A stretch of DNA of 64,000 nucleotides from Treponema sp. OMZ 790 (GCF_024181285.1 NZ_CP051201.1:2852001-2916000), one strand, 5' to 3'. Positions 26,587-36,451 are shown, counted from the first letter of the stretch. The notes: generated by a model from the letters alone, not told the origin. Translations and numbers: made by a program.

Positions 26587-28212
26587 ATGGAATGGTGGAA
26601 TAAGCGGGTTTTTTATCAAATATATCCTAGAAGTTTTTGTGATGCAAATAATGACGGCATGGGGGATATTCAGGGTATTATTTCCAAACTGCCTTATTTA
26701 AAAGATCTGGGAATAGGAGCGATTTGGCTTTCTCCTGTTACTGCTTCCTCCGATTATGACAACGGCTACGATGTTTCCGATTATTGCGATATCAATCCCA
26801 AATTCGGCACCATGGACGATTTTAAAGAACTTTTAAAAGAAGCGGATAAACTGGATATAAAGATTGTTATGGACTTGGTTATAAACCACACAAGCGATCA
26901 ACACAGGTGGTTTATCGAATCTAAAAATCCGGCATCTCCTTATCACGATTACTATATATGGAAAGAGCCCAGACTTGTAAAAGGAAAGAAGATGCCGCCC
27001 AATAACTGGGACAGCCTTTTTTTGGGGCCGGCATGGAAGTATTGCGAAGAAAACGGACTTTATTATCTTCATCTTTTTACCGAAAAGCAGCCCGATTTAA
27101 ACTACCGCAATCCCGCCGTAATTGAAGAGGTAAAAAAGATATTGAAATTTTGGCTGGATATGGGAGTCGCCGGTTTCCGCTGCGATGTTATAAACTGCAT
27201 TTACAAAACTTCTTATGAAGATGCAAAAAAAAGAAAGATTAAAACGGGCAAAGAGTTTTATCTTTCGCAAAAAGGCTGTCACGATGTTTTAAAAGAGTTA
27301 CATAGGGATGTTTTAAAACCCTATAAGGCTTTTACGGTCGGTGAAACTATGGATGTTTCTTTGGAAGAAGCTAAGGAATTCCTTGATGATGAATTGACTC
27401 TTGTGTTTCCTTTTGAGCATCACACGGGCGTAGACTGCTGGTTCCACATTCCCGTTTTTAAACGGAAATATAAGCCTTTCCGAATGATTAGAATTTTAAA
27501 AAAATGGCAGACTAAAATGCCGTGGACTCCTCTCTTTTTTGAAAACCATGATCAAACCCGCTCCGTTTCGCGTTTTGGAGATGAAGGAAAATACTATAAA
27601 GAAAGCGCAAAAATGCTTGCGACCGTTCTTTTAACCCAAAAGGGAACTCCCTTTATCTATCAGGGGCAGGAAATAGGACTTACCAATACCGATTTTAAGA
27701 GTATGGACGAGATAGACGACATAGCTACAAAAAATATTTATAACACTCTCCGCCGTTTTAAATTCGGTAAAAAAAGATCCTTTAAAATGGCTATGAATTA
27801 TGCCCGTGATAACGCAAGGACTCCCATGCCTTGGGATGATTCGGAAAACGGAGGTTTTTGCACGGTAAAGCCTTGGCTCCGCCTTAACGAAAAATATAAA
27901 ACGATAAATGTAAAGTCAAATATTTCCGATCCCGATTCTTGCTTTAATTATTATAAAAGATTGATAGCTTTAAGGAATTCGGAAGAAGCCTTGCAGTATG
28001 GAGAGATCGAATTCTTCAATTTGGGAAAAGATATTTTTTCTTATTACCGCAAAAAGGATGATAAAACATTTTTAATAATTTCAAACATGTCAGGGAAGGT
28101 TCAAAAAATAAAAGAAGAAGTTAAGGGGCTTCCGATATTATTTAATTATAAAAATTTTAATCCTCAGCAAAGAATTTTAAGACCCTTTGAGGTTATAATT
28201 ACAAGAATTTAA
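26587..28212 (+). CDS. GH13 alpha-glucosidase (oligo-1,6-glucosidase/trehalose-6-P hydrolase type)
   Basis: 541 residues, no signal peptide, so cytoplasmic. GH13 motifs in order: DLVINHTSD (~96), GFRCDVIN with the nucleophile D200, VGETMD with the acid/base E253, and FFENHDQTR with the transition-state Asp near 320. The start WWNKRVFYQIYPRSFCDANNDG is typical of GH13 subfamily 31 oligosaccharide hydrolases. The exact substrate (isomaltose, trehalose-6-phosphate, sucrose) cannot be fixed from sequence. AAAGGAGG precedes ATG 26587. It follows pheS by 33 bases and may read from the same transcript. Confidence 0.92.
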   Translation: MEWWNKRVFYQIYPRSFCDANNDGMGDIQGIISKLPYLKDLGIGAIWLSPVTASSDYDNGYDVSDYCDINPKFGTMDDFKELLKEADKLDIKIVMDLVINHTSDQHRWFIESKNPASPYHDYYIWKEPRLVKGKKMPPNNWDSLFLGPAWKYCEENGLYYLHLFTEKQPDLNYRNPAVIEEVKKILKFWLDMGVAGFRCDVINCIYKTSYEDAKKRKIKTGKEFYLSQKGCHDVLKELHRDVLKPYKAFTVGETMDVSLEEAKEFLDDELTLVFPFEHHTGVDCWFHIPVFKRKYKPFRMIRILKKWQTKMPWTPLFFENHDQTRSVSRFGDEGKYYKESAKMLATVLLTQKGTPFIYQGQEIGLTNTDFKSMDEIDDIATKNIYNTLRRFKFGKKRSFKMAMNYARDNARTPMPWDDSENGGFCTVKPWLRLNEKYKTINVKSNISDPDSCFNYYKRLIALRNSEEALQYGEIEFFNLGKDIFSYYRKKDDKTFLIISNMSGKVQKIKEEVKGLPILFNYKNFNPQQRILRPFEVIITRI

Positions 28213-28289
28213 TCTGATTTTTTTAAAAAAAATTTAGAATTTTACTCTTTAACTCAAAAAAAACATATAAGATAAGTAGGAGGTCTTTT

Positions 28290-29270
28290 ATGATAAAAAG
28301 ATTTTTTTTACTTTTTATGTTGGTTTTGGGCTTATTTGCTTCTTGCAGCGGAATGATTGAACAGCCGGGGTTTGTTTCAATTTTTTCCGGAGCAGATGGG
28401 AATATCACTCTCAAAAATATCGAGCAATCTCAGGATAACGGGATAACCCTAGTCTTTGAAGGCGAAGTGAAAAATATAAGAGCTCACGCCCTCAGAGGGA
28501 ATTCTACTGAAGAGCTTGTATGTAACATTCAAGAAGCTGCATCTGGAGAAAATATACAGGCTAAGACTGTTTTTAAGATTACGCCTATTGCGAATTTTGA
28601 AATAGGTGAAGATTTTAAAATCTGTGGGCAGGTTGATTCGGCTTTAAATCAATGTCTTGATTTTGAGCTTCCTTTTAAGGCTGCAAATAATAATCCCGCC
28701 GAATTGGTTTTTTCTTCGTTAAAAATAGGTTCCGCATCAAAACCGGGTTTTATAAAATTGTTAGTAAAAAAGAGCGGAAACTTATTCGGATTGACACTTG
28801 TAAATGCCGGCAATTCGAAAGATAGGGATTATGTATTTCCTCCTTTTGAAGCAAAGAAAGGAAGTATCATCGTTTGTTATTGGTTTTTGCCCTTGGACGG
28901 TTCAGAGCCGGCCGATGGAACTTTGGTTTCATCCAATGATTGCGAGGCTCTTGAAACCGGAGAAAAGGCTTTTTGCTTTTGGGGAAGGGTCAAAAAATTT
29001 TCCCCCAAAAAAACAAACGCCGTTACCATTAAACAGCCGTATACCGGAGAACTTCAAGATGCCGTATTGTTTAGAAATCCGAAAGATGAGGATTGGGGCG
29101 TTCCCGAAATAGAGCAAGCCGCTTCAGAGGCCATCGATGCCGGAGTATGGAATCCTGACGGAGAAGTTTTAAACGCCGTCCAAGCCAATATAACGCCCAC
29201 AAAAATACTTAAGCGGATTTCTCTCGAAACAATAAAACATAATGCAGCGGACTGGATTTTGACAAAATAA
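28290..29270 (+). CDS. Hypothetical lipoprotein
   Basis: 326 residues with a type II signal peptide ending in LGLFASC and GTAGGAGG upstream of ATG 28290. The mature part looks beta-rich with no family I recognise; the last ~50 residues are helical. It precedes the DUF3798 gene by 72 bases, but that gene has its own strong promoter, so a functional link is uncertain. Probably inner- or outer-membrane anchored; function unknown. Confidence 0.72.
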   Translation: MIKRFFLLFMLVLGLFASCSGMIEQPGFVSIFSGADGNITLKNIEQSQDNGITLVFEGEVKNIRAHALRGNSTEELVCNIQEAASGENIQAKTVFKITPIANFEIGEDFKICGQVDSALNQCLDFELPFKAANNNPAELVFSSLKIGSASKPGFIKLLVKKSGNLFGLTLVNAGNSKDRDYVFPPFEAKKGSIIVCYWFLPLDGSEPADGTLVSSNDCEALETGEKAFCFWGRVKKFSPKKTNAVTIKQPYTGELQDAVLFRNPKDEDWGVPEIEQAASEAIDAGVWNPDGEVLNAVQANITPTKILKRISLETIKHNAADWILTK

Positions 29271-29291
29271 TGAGAAAATGTGAATAAAAAC

Positions 29292-29320
29292 TTGACGGCT
29301 AAATATATGTGTGTTACAAT
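29292..29320 (+). promoter_or_regulatory. Promoter of the DUF3798/ABC transporter operon
   Basis: TTGACG (29292-29297), 17 bases, TACAAT (29315-29320), followed by an AATGGAGG ribosome-binding site before ATG 29343. Confidence 0.72.
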
Positions 29321-29342
29321 TTTTAAAAATGGAGGTTCATTT

Positions 29343-30584
29343 ATGAAAAAGAGAACTTTGGTATTCGGTGTTTTTCTGATATCGTTATTTGTTTTTGTTG
29401 CAGGCTGCAATAAAGATACCGAAAAACAGGGAGCTGCATCGGCAGATATGAAAGGTCCGGCATATCACATAGGAATTATGACCGGAACAGTATCGCAGTC
29501 TGAAGACGATTTGCGCGGAGCTGAAGAGCTTATCCGCCTTTACGGATCCGTAAAAGACGGAGGAATGATTCAGCACATCACCTACCCTGATGACTTTATG
29601 TCTCAGCAGGAAACAACAATCTCTCAGATTGTAGCTCTTTCCGATGACCCTAAAATGAAGGCTATCATCGTAAACCAGGGAATCCCGGGAACAGCAGAAG
29701 CCTTTAAGCGCGTTAGAGAAAGAAGACCCGACATCCTCTTATTGGCAGGCGAAGCTCACGAAGATCCGCTCGTAATTCAAGCTGCTGCCGATATGATCGG
29801 AAGCCAGGATTTTATTTCCCGCGGTTATACAATTCCTTGGGCTGCAAAACAGCTCGGTGCAAAGAATTTCGTTCATATTTCCTTCCCCAGACACATGTCC
29901 TATGAAACATTGGGTCTTCGAAGGCAAATTATGGAAGAAGCTTGCAAGGACTTAGGTATTAACTTCTACTTTGAAACAGCTCCCGACCCCACAAGTGATG
30001 TCGGAACAGCCGGTGCTCAGCAGTTCATTCTTGAAAAAGTACCCCAGTGGATTGAAAAATACGGAAAGGAAACAGCCTTTTTCTGTACAAATGATGCTCA
30101 CACAGAACCCTTGTTAAAGCAGCTTTTTGCTTACGGCGGTATGTTTGTTGAAGCCGACCTTCCTTCTCCTTTAATGGGTTATCCCGGAGCTTTAGGTATT
30201 GATCTTGCTGCAGAAGCAGGAGATTTCCAGAAGATTCTTAAAAAGGTTGAAAATTCCGTTGTCGAAAAAGGCGGAGCAGGACGTTTCGGAACATGGGCAT
30301 ACTCCTATGGATTTACCGTTTCGGCAGGTTTGGGCGAATATGCTCGACGTGTTATAGACGGAGAGGCTAAGAAGGGAAATATGGCCGACTTGGCAAAGGC
30401 TTACGGAAGATTTACACCCGGAGCAAAATGGAAGAGCGGTGCTTACATTGATGCCAGCACAGGCGTTAGATCAAAGAATCAGGTACTCCTGTTTATGGAT
30501 ACCTATGTTATGGGTCAGGGCTACTTACCCGCAACAGAACAAGATATCCCCGAGAAATACTTCAATATTAAGTTTCAAAAATAA
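29343..30584 (+). CDS. DUF3798 substrate-binding-like lipoprotein of an ABC transporter
   Basis: 413 residues with a lipoprotein signal ending in FVFVAGC. The mature part has a periplasmic-binding-protein layout (YHIGIMTGTVSQSEDDLRGA, MKAIIVNQGIPGTAEAF, DILLLAGEAHED, FFCTNDAHTEPLLKQLF), matching DUF3798 as I recall it. Start 29343 is chosen over the longer frame (29280) because GGAGG lies ~10 bases upstream and the signal peptide begins there. It heads an operon with a fused ATPase and two permeases of the sugar/nucleoside (RbsA/BmpA) type. A hairpin after its stop would make it more abundant than the downstream proteins. Ligand unknown. Confidence 0.85.
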   Translation: MKKRTLVFGVFLISLFVFVAGCNKDTEKQGAASADMKGPAYHIGIMTGTVSQSEDDLRGAEELIRLYGSVKDGGMIQHITYPDDFMSQQETTISQIVALSDDPKMKAIIVNQGIPGTAEAFKRVRERRPDILLLAGEAHEDPLVIQAAADMIGSQDFISRGYTIPWAAKQLGAKNFVHISFPRHMSYETLGLRRQIMEEACKDLGINFYFETAPDPTSDVGTAGAQQFILEKVPQWIEKYGKETAFFCTNDAHTEPLLKQLFAYGGMFVEADLPSPLMGYPGALGIDLAAEAGDFQKILKKVENSVVEKGGAGRFGTWAYSYGFTVSAGLGEYARRVIDGEAKKGNMADLAKAYGRFTPGAKWKSGAYIDASTGVRSKNQVLLFMDTYVMGQGYLPATEQDIPEKYFNIKFQK

Positions 30585-30616
30585 AACCTTGTAGTTGAAT
30601 TTTTAGGGAATCCTAA

Positions 30617-30658
30617 CGGAGGGTCGGGACAAAGATCCCCGCCCTCCGTTTTTATTTT
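30617..30658 (+). terminator. Intra-operon hairpin (partial terminator)
   Basis: CGGAGGG (30617-30623) pairs with CCCTCCG (30642-30648), followed by TTTTTATTTT. It lies between the binding protein and ATPase genes, a common way of lowering expression of the membrane components. Confidence 0.72.
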
Positions 30659-30666
30659 AAGGAACA

Positions 30667-32256
30667 ATGCGGATTATGAACAATAATGAATTTTTTTTGG
30701 TTCTTGAAAATGTAACAAAAGAATTTTCGGGAACGCAGGTACTTCAAGGTGTAAATTTTTCTTTAAAAAAAGGAGAGATACTTGGCTTAGTCGGTGAAAA
30801 CGGTGCAGGAAAAACCACCTTGATGAAGATTTTATTCGGTATGCCTGTTATAAATGAAACGGGCGGATATGGGGGAAGAATTCTTGTAGATGGAAAAGAA
30901 GTAAAATTTTCAAGTCCATTTGATGCTCTTGATGCCGGTATAGGAATGGTTCACCAAGAATTTTCACTGATCCCGGGCTTTTCTGCAACAGAAAACATCA
31001 TGCTGAACAGGGAGCTGCAAATTCCTTCTATTCTTTCAGATTTATTTACCCCGAGATTAAGTTTACTCAAAAGAAAAGAAATGAATGAGAGAGCTCAAGC
31101 CGTTTTAAACGAGTTGGGCGTTTCTATAGATGCACATACGTTGATTTCGGAAATGCCTGTAGGACATAAACAATTTACCGAGATTGCACGTGAAATAGAT
31201 AGAGATAACGTAAAGCTTTTGGTTTTAGACGAGCCTACAGCCGTTTTAACCGAATCCGAAGCTGATATTCTTTTAGAGGCAGTAAAAAAACTTGCAGCTA
31301 AGGGGATATCGGTAATTTTTATTTCTCACAGATTGCAGGAAGTTATAGATATATGCGATAGAGTCGTAATCTTAAGAGACGGAAAAACGATTCAAGATAA
31401 GAAAACAAGCGAGATTACAATTCCTGAAATTGCGGCAGGCATGGTAGGCCGCGAAATTTCCAATACGGAAAAAAAGGATAATGATAAAAAAATTGGGCCT
31501 GTAGTGCTTGATGTAAAAAATCTCTGGGTTGATATGCCCGGTGAGCTTGTCCGAAATGTCAATTTTTCGGTTAAAGAAGGTGAAATCTTCGGTATAGGAG
31601 GGCTTGCAGGACAAGGAAAGGTCGGTATTCCCAACGGAATTATGGGCATTTTTCCGGCAGGAGGAACCGTAACCTTTAAAGGAAAGGAGCTTACCTTAAA
31701 CAACACCAAGCAGGCCTTACAGGACGGCTTAGCCTTTGTTTCTGAAGACAGAAGGGGCGTAGGTCTCCTTCTCGATGAAAGTCTTGATTGGAATATCGCC
31801 TTTACGGCCATTCAATCTAAAAGGGCTTACTTAAAAAGCTATTTAGGCGGGTTGCTTAAACTTAGAGATGAAAAGGCTATGAAAACTTTGGCAGATAAGT
31901 ACATAGATATGCTTCAAATCCGCTGTACGGGAAGTCATCAAAAAGCAAAGGAACTTTCAGGCGGCAATCAGCAAAAGATTTGTTTAGCTAAGGCCTTCTG
32001 CCTTGAACCTGAAATTCTTTTTGTTGCAGAGCCCACCCGCGGTATTGACGTAGGTGCAAAGGCCCTTGTTTTGGATGCCTTGAGAAAAATCAACAAGGAG
32101 CTTGGAACTACAATCGTTATGATTTCCAGTGAGCTTGAAGAACTGCGCTCTATCTGTGACAGGGTCGCAATTGTTTTCCACGGAGAGATTTCGGGTGTTT
32201 TATCGCCGGAAGAAAAGCCGGCCGAATTTGCTTTATATATGGCGGGGGTAAAATAA
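30667..32256 (+). CDS. ABC transporter ATPase with two nucleotide-binding domains (RbsA/MglA type)
   Basis: 529 residues. The first NBD (~10-255) has Walker A GENGAGKTT and Walker B LLVLDEPTAVLT. The second (~280-525) has GLAGQGKVG in place of a clean Walker A, signature ELSGGNQQK and Walker B LFVAEPTRGID. A degenerate second site is usual for this monosaccharide/nucleoside family. TAAGGAAC precedes ATG 30667. It is followed after one base by the first permease. It energises uptake of whatever the DUF3798 lipoprotein binds. Confidence 0.93.
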   Translation: MRIMNNNEFFLVLENVTKEFSGTQVLQGVNFSLKKGEILGLVGENGAGKTTLMKILFGMPVINETGGYGGRILVDGKEVKFSSPFDALDAGIGMVHQEFSLIPGFSATENIMLNRELQIPSILSDLFTPRLSLLKRKEMNERAQAVLNELGVSIDAHTLISEMPVGHKQFTEIAREIDRDNVKLLVLDEPTAVLTESEADILLEAVKKLAAKGISVIFISHRLQEVIDICDRVVILRDGKTIQDKKTSEITIPEIAAGMVGREISNTEKKDNDKKIGPVVLDVKNLWVDMPGELVRNVNFSVKEGEIFGIGGLAGQGKVGIPNGIMGIFPAGGTVTFKGKELTLNNTKQALQDGLAFVSEDRRGVGLLLDESLDWNIAFTAIQSKRAYLKSYLGGLLKLRDEKAMKTLADKYIDMLQIRCTGSHQKAKELSGGNQQKICLAKAFCLEPEILFVAEPTRGIDVGAKALVLDALRKINKELGTTIVMISSELEELRSICDRVAIVFHGEISGVLSPEEKPAEFALYMAGVK

Positions 32257-32257
32257 T

Positions 32258-33298
32258 ATGGAAAAATTTAAAAAGATAGTTGCAGATTTCGGTATACCGA
32301 GAATAATTATTCTCTTATTCCTTCTTTCCCTTTTTATAATCGCTCCCTTTGTTAAGGTAAGCATCGGAGCCTCTCTTTCGGACGTTGCAAACCGTTTCGG
32401 TATGAATGCCTTGATGGTTCTGGCCATGGTTCCCATGATTCAAACAGGCTGCGGCTTAAACTTCGGTCTTTCATTGGGAGTTTTGGGCGGTCTTTTGGGC
32501 TCAACCCTTGCGATGCAATTCGGTCTTGTAGGTCTTGCAGGTTTTGCTGTGGCTGTGCTTTTAACGATAATATTCTCAGGAATAATAGGCTTAGGTTATA
32601 GTCAGGTATTAAATAAGGTTAAGGGAGAGGAGATGACAATAGCCATGTATATCGGCTTTGCATCCGTTACCTTTATGGCTATTTTGTGGATAGTTCTTCC
32701 GTATTCAAATCCGAGTATGGTTTGGGCTTATTCGGGACAGGGCCTGCGTACTACAATAACTCTTGAAGGCTATTGGGTAAATATTTTAAATAACTTTTTG
32801 GCTATTGAGATAGGCTCATTTAAATTCCCGACGGGTGTTATCTTATTCTGCGCAGTCTGTATGTTCTTGATGAAGATTTTTATGAAGACAAGGACAGGCA
32901 CGGCTTTGACGGCCGTAGGTTCCAATCCCGATTTTGCAAGAGCTAGCGGTGTGAGCATAAACAAGGCAAGAACTATAAGTATAATTCTTTCCACAATATG
33001 CGGAGGAGTCGGAATCTTGTTGTATCAGCAGAGCTTCGGTTTTATCCAGCTTTATAAGGCCCCGCTCTTTATGGCCTTTCCCGCAGTAGCCGCTATTCTT
33101 ATAGGCGGTGCTTCGGTAAATAAAGCTTCGATTTTAAACGTTGTAATAGGTACTGTTCTTTTTCAAGGAATATTGTCGATGACGCCTTCGGTTATAAACA
33201 GTATTTTACAGACCGATATGTCTGAGGTTATCCGAATTGTGCTTTCAAACGGTATGATCTTGTATGCTTTGACAAGAAAAACACAAAAGACGAGGTAA
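32258..33298 (+). CDS. ABC transporter permease 1
   Basis: A 346-residue inner-membrane protein with about eight to ten membrane helices. The GSNPDFARASGVSINKARTIS loop is the family's ATPase-coupling region (compare GxNxxAAxxxGI in RbsC/BmpC permeases). It follows the ATPase gene by one base and leads into the second permease by 6 bases. Heterodimer partner of the next gene product. Confidence 0.9.
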   Translation: MEKFKKIVADFGIPRIIILLFLLSLFIIAPFVKVSIGASLSDVANRFGMNALMVLAMVPMIQTGCGLNFGLSLGVLGGLLGSTLAMQFGLVGLAGFAVAVLLTIIFSGIIGLGYSQVLNKVKGEEMTIAMYIGFASVTFMAILWIVLPYSNPSMVWAYSGQGLRTTITLEGYWVNILNNFLAIEIGSFKFPTGVILFCAVCMFLMKIFMKTRTGTALTAVGSNPDFARASGVSINKARTISIILSTICGGVGILLYQQSFGFIQLYKAPLFMAFPAVAAILIGGASVNKASILNVVIGTVLFQGILSMTPSVINSILQTDMSEVIRIVLSNGMILYALTRKTQKTR

Positions 33299-33304
33299 TT
33301 GATT

Positions 33305-34441
33305 ATGAATAAAATAACGGAAAAATTAAATAGAAAATTAAAGAAATTTTCGATGCTCGATTTTTTGGCTGATAATCTTGTTTCGCTTCTCTTCCTATTA
33401 ATTTCTTTTGTGGCTATTCCCGTGTCGGGGCTTTCGGCCCATCACATTATCGGCGAGATTTTAACCCGAATAGGAAGAAACTCCTTTTTGGTATTCTCGC
33501 TTATCTTACCGATTATGGCCGGTATGGGTATAAACTTCGGTATGGTCTTGGGTGCAATGGCAGGACAGATAGGCTTAATCTTTGCCATGGACTGGGGTAT
33601 CGGAGGTATTTACGGATTGGTTTTTGCGGCCTTGATAGGAATGCCTCTTTCGGTTTTGCTTGGTTGGGTTGCCGGTTCAATATTAAATAAGGCAAGAGGC
33701 CGGGAAATGGTAACAAGTTACATCTTGGGCTTTTTCTTCAACGGTGTATATCAGTTCTTTGTTCTGTATCTGATGGGTTCTGTTATTCCTATGCACAATA
33801 AAGCCATAAAGCTTTCGCGAGGTTTCGGAGTTAGAAACACCCTTGAACTTGCTCCCGTAAGGCAGGTGCTCGATACGACATTCTCATTTAATATTGCAGG
33901 CTTACGCATACCTGTTTTATCCTATCTTATCATCATTGCTCTTTGTTTCTTTATCGTATGGTTTAGAAAAACAAAGCTTGGGCAGGATATGCGGGCAATC
34001 GGACAAAATCAATCTGTTTCAAATTCGGCAGGTATTGCAGTTGAACACACAAGAATTATTTCGATAATAATTTCGACGGTTTTGGCCTGTATAGGACAGA
34101 TTATATTTTTACAGAATATGGGAAATATGAGTACATATAATGCTCACGACCAGACCGGCTTCTTTGCTGCAGCCGCCATCTTGGTCGGAGGCGCTTCTGT
34201 GAGCAGGGTAAGTATAAAGAACGTTTTTATAGGCGTTGTCCTTCTCCACTTCTTGTACATTGTTACCCCGATGGCAGGCCAGCAGCTTCTTGGCTCTGCA
34301 ATGATTGGTGAGTACTTTAGAGACTTTGCAGGTTATGCAGCAATAGCTCTTTCCTTAGTGCTCTATGCTGCAAGAAATCAGAGAAATGCGGAAAAGAAAC
34401 GTTCCGAATTGCGTTTGCAAGCTGAAGGAGAAGAAAAATGA
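33305..34441 (+). CDS. ABC transporter permease 2
   Basis: 378 residues with about nine membrane helices. The coupling loop MRAIGQNQSVSNSAGIAVEH parallels that in permease 1, so the two are paralogous and probably form the heterodimeric channel. ATG 33305 is preferred (GAGGT upstream) over the TTG at 33299. Its end overlaps the next gene by 4 bases (ATGA), so translation is coupled. Confidence 0.9.
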   Translation: MNKITEKLNRKLKKFSMLDFLADNLVSLLFLLISFVAIPVSGLSAHHIIGEILTRIGRNSFLVFSLILPIMAGMGINFGMVLGAMAGQIGLIFAMDWGIGGIYGLVFAALIGMPLSVLLGWVAGSILNKARGREMVTSYILGFFFNGVYQFFVLYLMGSVIPMHNKAIKLSRGFGVRNTLELAPVRQVLDTTFSFNIAGLRIPVLSYLIIIALCFFIVWFRKTKLGQDMRAIGQNQSVSNSAGIAVEHTRIISIIISTVLACIGQIIFLQNMGNMSTYNAHDQTGFFAAAAILVGGASVSRVSIKNVFIGVVLLHFLYIVTPMAGQQLLGSAMIGEYFRDFAGYAAIALSLVLYAARNQRNAEKKRSELRLQAEGEEK

Positions 34442-34842
34442 GAATACAGTCGAAAAAAACGGTTTTGGCAATAAGAATAATTTTGCCTATTCTTTATGTT
34501 TTGTTACTTGCATTGATGTTCACTTTTGGTAGAACTCATGCAGTTTTGTTTGAAAATAAAAAGGCTGTCGACAGCAGCTTTAAGGCCTTTGACGCAATCG
34601 AGGTTAGTTTTAACGGGCAAGAACCCTTGGAGCTTTTTAAGGGCGATAGGGATAAGCTCCTTTTGAGAGGCCAAAAACACAGGGTTGTTATAAGATTTAC
34701 CGACGGAAGAGAAGATTTTGTCGGAGAATTTAGAATCCCTCTTTTTCAGGACACCATTCTGTTGTCCCTTCCGGCCTTGGTAGAGGGTCTGCCTTCGGCG
34801 GTAACTCCTTTCGAGTTATATACCGAGCCTGCAAAAGAGTAG
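34438..34842 (+). CDS. Small membrane-anchored protein of the ABC operon
   Basis: 134 residues: one N-terminal membrane helix (LAIRIILPILYVLLLALMFT) and an extracytoplasmic beta-rich domain. No recognised family. Translationally coupled to permease 2 and the last gene before a strong terminator, so it is likely an accessory subunit or regulator of this transporter. Confidence 0.72.
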   Translation: MRIQSKKTVLAIRIILPILYVLLLALMFTFGRTHAVLFENKKAVDSSFKAFDAIEVSFNGQEPLELFKGDRDKLLLRGQKHRVVIRFTDGREDFVGEFRIPLFQDTILLSLPALVEGLPSAVTPFELYTEPAKE

Positions 34843-34868
34843 CTTTTTGTAGGTAAGTATATAAAAAA

Positions 34869-34904
34869 CCGTCCTAAGAATCTTGAACTTAGGACGGCTT
34901 TTTT
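34869..34904. terminator. Bidirectional terminator
   Basis: A perfect 10-bp stem, CCGTCCTAAG (34869-34878) with 34888-34897, followed by TTTTTT and preceded by a run of A. It separates the convergent ABC operon and the NfnAB operon. Confidence 0.88.
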
Positions 34905-34924
34905 ATCGGTTTAAAGTAAAAGAC

Positions 34925-36436
34925 TTATTTTGTCTTTAGATAGTCGTTTATGGCGGCGGCGGCTTTTCGGCCTTCGCCCATTGCGAGGATTACGGTAGCG
35001 GCACCGAGAACGATATCGCCTCCTGCCCAAACACCTTCAATCGAGGTTTTTTGGTTTTCATCTACAACTATATTGCCTTTTTTGGTAACTTCCAAGCCGT
35101 GGCTTGTTTGAGCCATTAGGGGGTTGGAATCGTTTCCGAGAGCAACGATTACGGCATCAACCTTTATTTGGTGTTCGGTGCCGGGCTTTGCCACTGGTTT
35201 TCTTCTTCCCGATTCATCGGGTTCGCCCAACTCATAGTCCAATACTTCGATTGCACAAACCTTTCCTTCTTCATCACCGATTATTCTTGTGGGGTTTTGA
35301 AGGAAGCAGAACTCTACGCCTTCTTCTTCGGCATGGGCTACTTCTTCGATTCGGGCAGGCATTTCGGCACGGGTTCGGCGGTAAATACAGTATACTTTTT
35401 TGCAGCCTAATCGGTAGCCCATTCTGGCAGCATCCATAGCTACGTTTCCGCCTCCGATTACGGCGAGAGTTTCAGCTTCATAAAGCGGGGTATCTGAATG
35501 TGCAGCATCATAGGCCTTCATAAGATTTGCACGCGTTAAATACTCGTTTGCACTGAAAACGCCGATGAGGTTTTCGCCTTCAATTCCCATAAATTTGGGA
35601 AGGCCGGCTCCTGTTCCTATAAAGGCAGCATCATATCCTTCTTCTTTTAAAAGCTGCTCAAGGGTTTCCGTTCTTCCTACCAAGAAGTTGGTTTTGAATT
35701 CGACACCCATCTTTTCGAGGTTTTCAACTTCCTTTGCAACGATTTCTTTCGGCAAGCGGAATTCGGGGATTCCGTAAACCATAACACCGCCTGTTTTGTG
35801 GAAGGCTTCAAAGACGGTTACCGAGTGGCCTTCACGGCGGACATCGGCTGCAACGGTTAAACCTGCGGGGCCTGAACCGATAATGGCAACTTTTTTTCCG
35901 GTTTCAGGGGCGACGGGAGGAACGGTAATTTTGTTATTGTTTCTTTCCCAGTCTGCAACAAAGCGCTCAAGCCGGCCGATGGCTACAGCCTGTTCGGGGG
36001 ATTTAAGCATCTTGCCTATTGTACAAAAGGCCTGGCACTGCTTTTCCTGAGGACAAACGCGTCCGCAGATTGCAGGAAGAAGATTTGTTGTCTTTATAAT
36101 ATCAACAGCCTTTTTATAATCGCCTTTTTGAATTTCAGAAATAAATTCAGGAATTGGTACACCTACGGGACAGCCTTTAACGCAGGGCTTGTTCTTACAA
36201 TTTAAACATCTTTCTGCTTCGATTCTGGCTTGCTCATCGGTATATCCCATAGCAACTTCATTCATTAATGAGGCTCTTTTATGAGGATCGAGAGTAGGCA
36301 TCTCCTGAATCTTTATCTGTGTTCTTTCTTTTGGGCTTAAAGTTTTACCGTTTAAGTCGGCCCAGAGTTTTTTTGCTTGTTCTGAAAGTTCTTCATGGGT
36401 TATGTGTTTATGACATTCTTTATTTGTATTTTCCAT
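34925..36436 (-). CDS. NfnB-like NADPH-dependent oxidoreductase (GltA/SudA family), large subunit
   Basis: 503 residues. The N-terminal ~160 carries two Fe-S cysteine clusters (CLNCKNKPCVKGCPVGVP and CGRVCPQEKQCQAFC). FAD (IIGSGPAGLTVAADVRREG) and NADPH (AVIGGGNVAMDAARMG) binding sites follow, with the family signature at the end (GVWAGGDIVLGAATVILAMGEG). It resembles the small subunit of glutamate synthase, but no large subunit is nearby. Its partner directly upstream is an NfnA/SudB-type flavoprotein, so the pair is most likely the NADH-dependent ferredoxin:NADP+ oxidoreductase, which makes NADPH by flavin bifurcation in anaerobes. AAGGAGGAG precedes ATG 36436. Confidence 0.88.
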   Translation of the reverse strand: MENTNKECHKHITHEELSEQAKKLWADLNGKTLSPKERTQIKIQEMPTLDPHKRASLMNEVAMGYTDEQARIEAERCLNCKNKPCVKGCPVGVPIPEFISEIQKGDYKKAVDIIKTTNLLPAICGRVCPQEKQCQAFCTIGKMLKSPEQAVAIGRLERFVADWERNNNKITVPPVAPETGKKVAIIGSGPAGLTVAADVRREGHSVTVFEAFHKTGGVMVYGIPEFRLPKEIVAKEVENLEKMGVEFKTNFLVGRTETLEQLLKEEGYDAAFIGTGAGLPKFMGIEGENLIGVFSANEYLTRANLMKAYDAAHSDTPLYEAETLAVIGGGNVAMDAARMGYRLGCKKVYCIYRRTRAEMPARIEEVAHAEEEGVEFCFLQNPTRIIGDEEGKVCAIEVLDYELGEPDESGRRKPVAKPGTEHQIKVDAVIVALGNDSNPLMAQTSHGLEVTKKGNIVVDENQKTSIEGVWAGGDIVLGAATVILAMGEGRKAAAAINDYLKTK

Positions 36437-36451
36437 ATTTTTCGCTCCTCC

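Noticed and set aside
34925..36436. Glutamate synthase small subunit
   Set aside because: Sequence family overlaps, but no large subunit is adjacent and the NfnA/SudB-type partner gene directly upstream fits NfnAB better.
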